From contig NZ_VTUX01000007.1 of NCBI RefSeq assembly GCF_008370495.1, positions 186,001-250,000 of the forward strand: a DNA stretch of 64,000 nt, in the 5' to 3' direction. The notes under the pieces were generated by a model, which was not told where the DNA came from, did no database searches, and was given only the letters and a program-made list of their open reading frames with translations. Made by a program: the position numbers and the translations under genes. The DNA comes from Pseudohalioglobus sediminis. GTDB lineage: Bacteria; Pseudomonadota; Gammaproteobacteria; Pseudomonadales; Halieaceae. This document shows, piece after piece, positions 63,318-64,000 of this stretch (its first letter is position 1; every line of letters starts with the position of its first letter).

Positions 63318-64000
63318 ATGGGTAAGAAGAGCGATACCAGTCATCATATAAAGGCCCTGCCTACGGCGATGAAAGCCATGCAGGCGATGGGATTCAGCGC
63401 CAGCGACTGCCTTGCGGGGACGGACCTCAGCGAACAGGATATTGCCCGCCCGGGCAACGTACCTTTCACCCTGGAGCAGGAATTTCGCTTCCACCGCAAC
63501 CTGCTGTCACTTACCGATAACCCCATGCTGGGCCTGTTACTGGGCCGCGAGTACCTGCTCGAGTCATACGGATTGCTGGGGTATGCATTCATGAGTGCAC
63601 CGACCCTGCGCCAGGCCATGATTGTTATCCGCAACTATGGCCCGCTCACGTTCACCCTGTTCGACATAAGCTTCCTGGTAGAGGGCGATCGCGGCATATT
63701 GCGCCTGGCACCCGACATCGAGATTCCCGATGACCTGCTGACCTACTACGTGGACCGTGACCTCACCGCTGCCGTCAGTGGCAGCCACAACGCGGTGCGC
63801 CAACCACTGCAGCCGGTACACATCCGGCTGATACACAACAGCGTCAATCGCCGGGACATCTACGAGCGTCACTTTGGCTGCCCGGTGTCGTTTGCCGCAC
63901 CGGCGGCGGAGGTGCAGATTGATGCGGCGCGGCTGGACGAGACCCTGCCCCTGAGCGACCACGAGACCAGTTCCATCTGCCAGCAGCAGTGCCGCCTGCT
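63318..64000 (+). CDS. AraC-family transcriptional regulator (3' end cut off by window)
   Basis: 227 codons seen, frame open to the last base. ATG at 63318. The N-terminal part matches the AraC ligand-binding type (PF12625-like): MKAMQAMGFSASDCLAGTDL, then LEQEFRFHRNLLSLTDNPML and GLLGYAFMSAPTLRQAMIVI. The DNA-binding C-terminal domain lies beyond the window. Divergent from the Baeyer-Villiger monooxygenase gene, so probably its regulator. Confidence 0.85.
   Translation, partial: MGKKSDTSHHIKALPTAMKAMQAMGFSASDCLAGTDLSEQDIARPGNVPFTLEQEFRFHRNLLSLTDNPMLGLLLGREYLLESYGLLGYAFMSAPTLRQAMIVIRNYGPLTFTLFDISFLVEGDRGILRLAPDIEIPDDLLTYYVDRDLTAAVSGSHNAVRQPLQPVHIRLIHNSVNRRDIYERHFGCPVSFAAPAAEVQIDAARLDETLPLSDHETSSICQQQCRL

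Overview
The window is 64 kb of GC-rich, densely coded DNA from a Gram-negative bacterium. Outer-membrane phospholipase A, MipA/OmpV and other beta-barrels, an RND pump, a BepA-type protease and a FinR/Fpr-like divergent pair all point to a gammaproteobacterium. The many secreted hydrolases, the DUF3604 proteins, a thrombospondin type 3 protein and the acyl-CoA ligases recall marine groups such as Halieaceae/Cellvibrionales. That placement is inference; no rRNA or tRNA gene was seen.

Layout: 1-4.4 kb, end of an RND pump, then a LysR regulator divergent from ferredoxin-NADP reductase. 4.4-12.9 kb, a MipA/OmpV-SYLF pair, a DUF3604 protein, a SnoaL-like protein, a SulP transporter, a Nudix hydrolase, a tiny charged protein and a cysteine-rich repeat protein. 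13-18.8 kb, an AraC regulator whose 5' end and promoter are duplicated on both sides of a sulfatase gene; the second copy sits in front of a DUF3299/metallo-beta-lactamase pair. 19-33.6 kb, NnrU, BepA-like, PldA, GlpD, LysR/citrate synthase, an MFP-ABC exporter operon, an AsmA-like protein, an outer-membrane barrel, a persulfide dioxygenase-rhodanese fusion and a second SYLF-like protein. 33.7-40.1 kb, a peptide ABC importer operon that continues into an ABM-domain protein and an inositol monophosphatase family protein. 40.1-51.5 kb, two acyl-CoA ligases, a DUF3313-like protein, an esterase, an SDR, gamma-glutamyltransferase, a second DUF3604 protein and an MBL hydrolase.

51.5-59.7 kb is accessory and decaying. 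It holds the remains of an AraC regulator, a fatty acid desaturase and a rubredoxin (read from frames, with internal stops), two small orphan secreted proteins, an intact IS30-family element with a 4-bp target duplication, a protein with an IPTL-like C-terminal sorting tail, a 13-repeat calcium-binding protein, an orphan membrane protein and several copies of a short dispersed repeat. 59.7-64 kb returns to ordinary genes: a Na/phosphate cotransporter family protein and a Baeyer-Villiger-type monooxygenase divergent from an AraC regulator that runs off the end.

Much of the gene content fits uptake and breakdown of peptides, lipids and sulfated or esterified compounds. The most distinctive things are the promoter-carrying duplication around the sulfatase, the three adjacent pseudogenes of a likely desaturase-electron carrier locus, large hairpin elements placed at gene starts or inside an operon, and the unfamiliar repeat and sorting-tail proteins.
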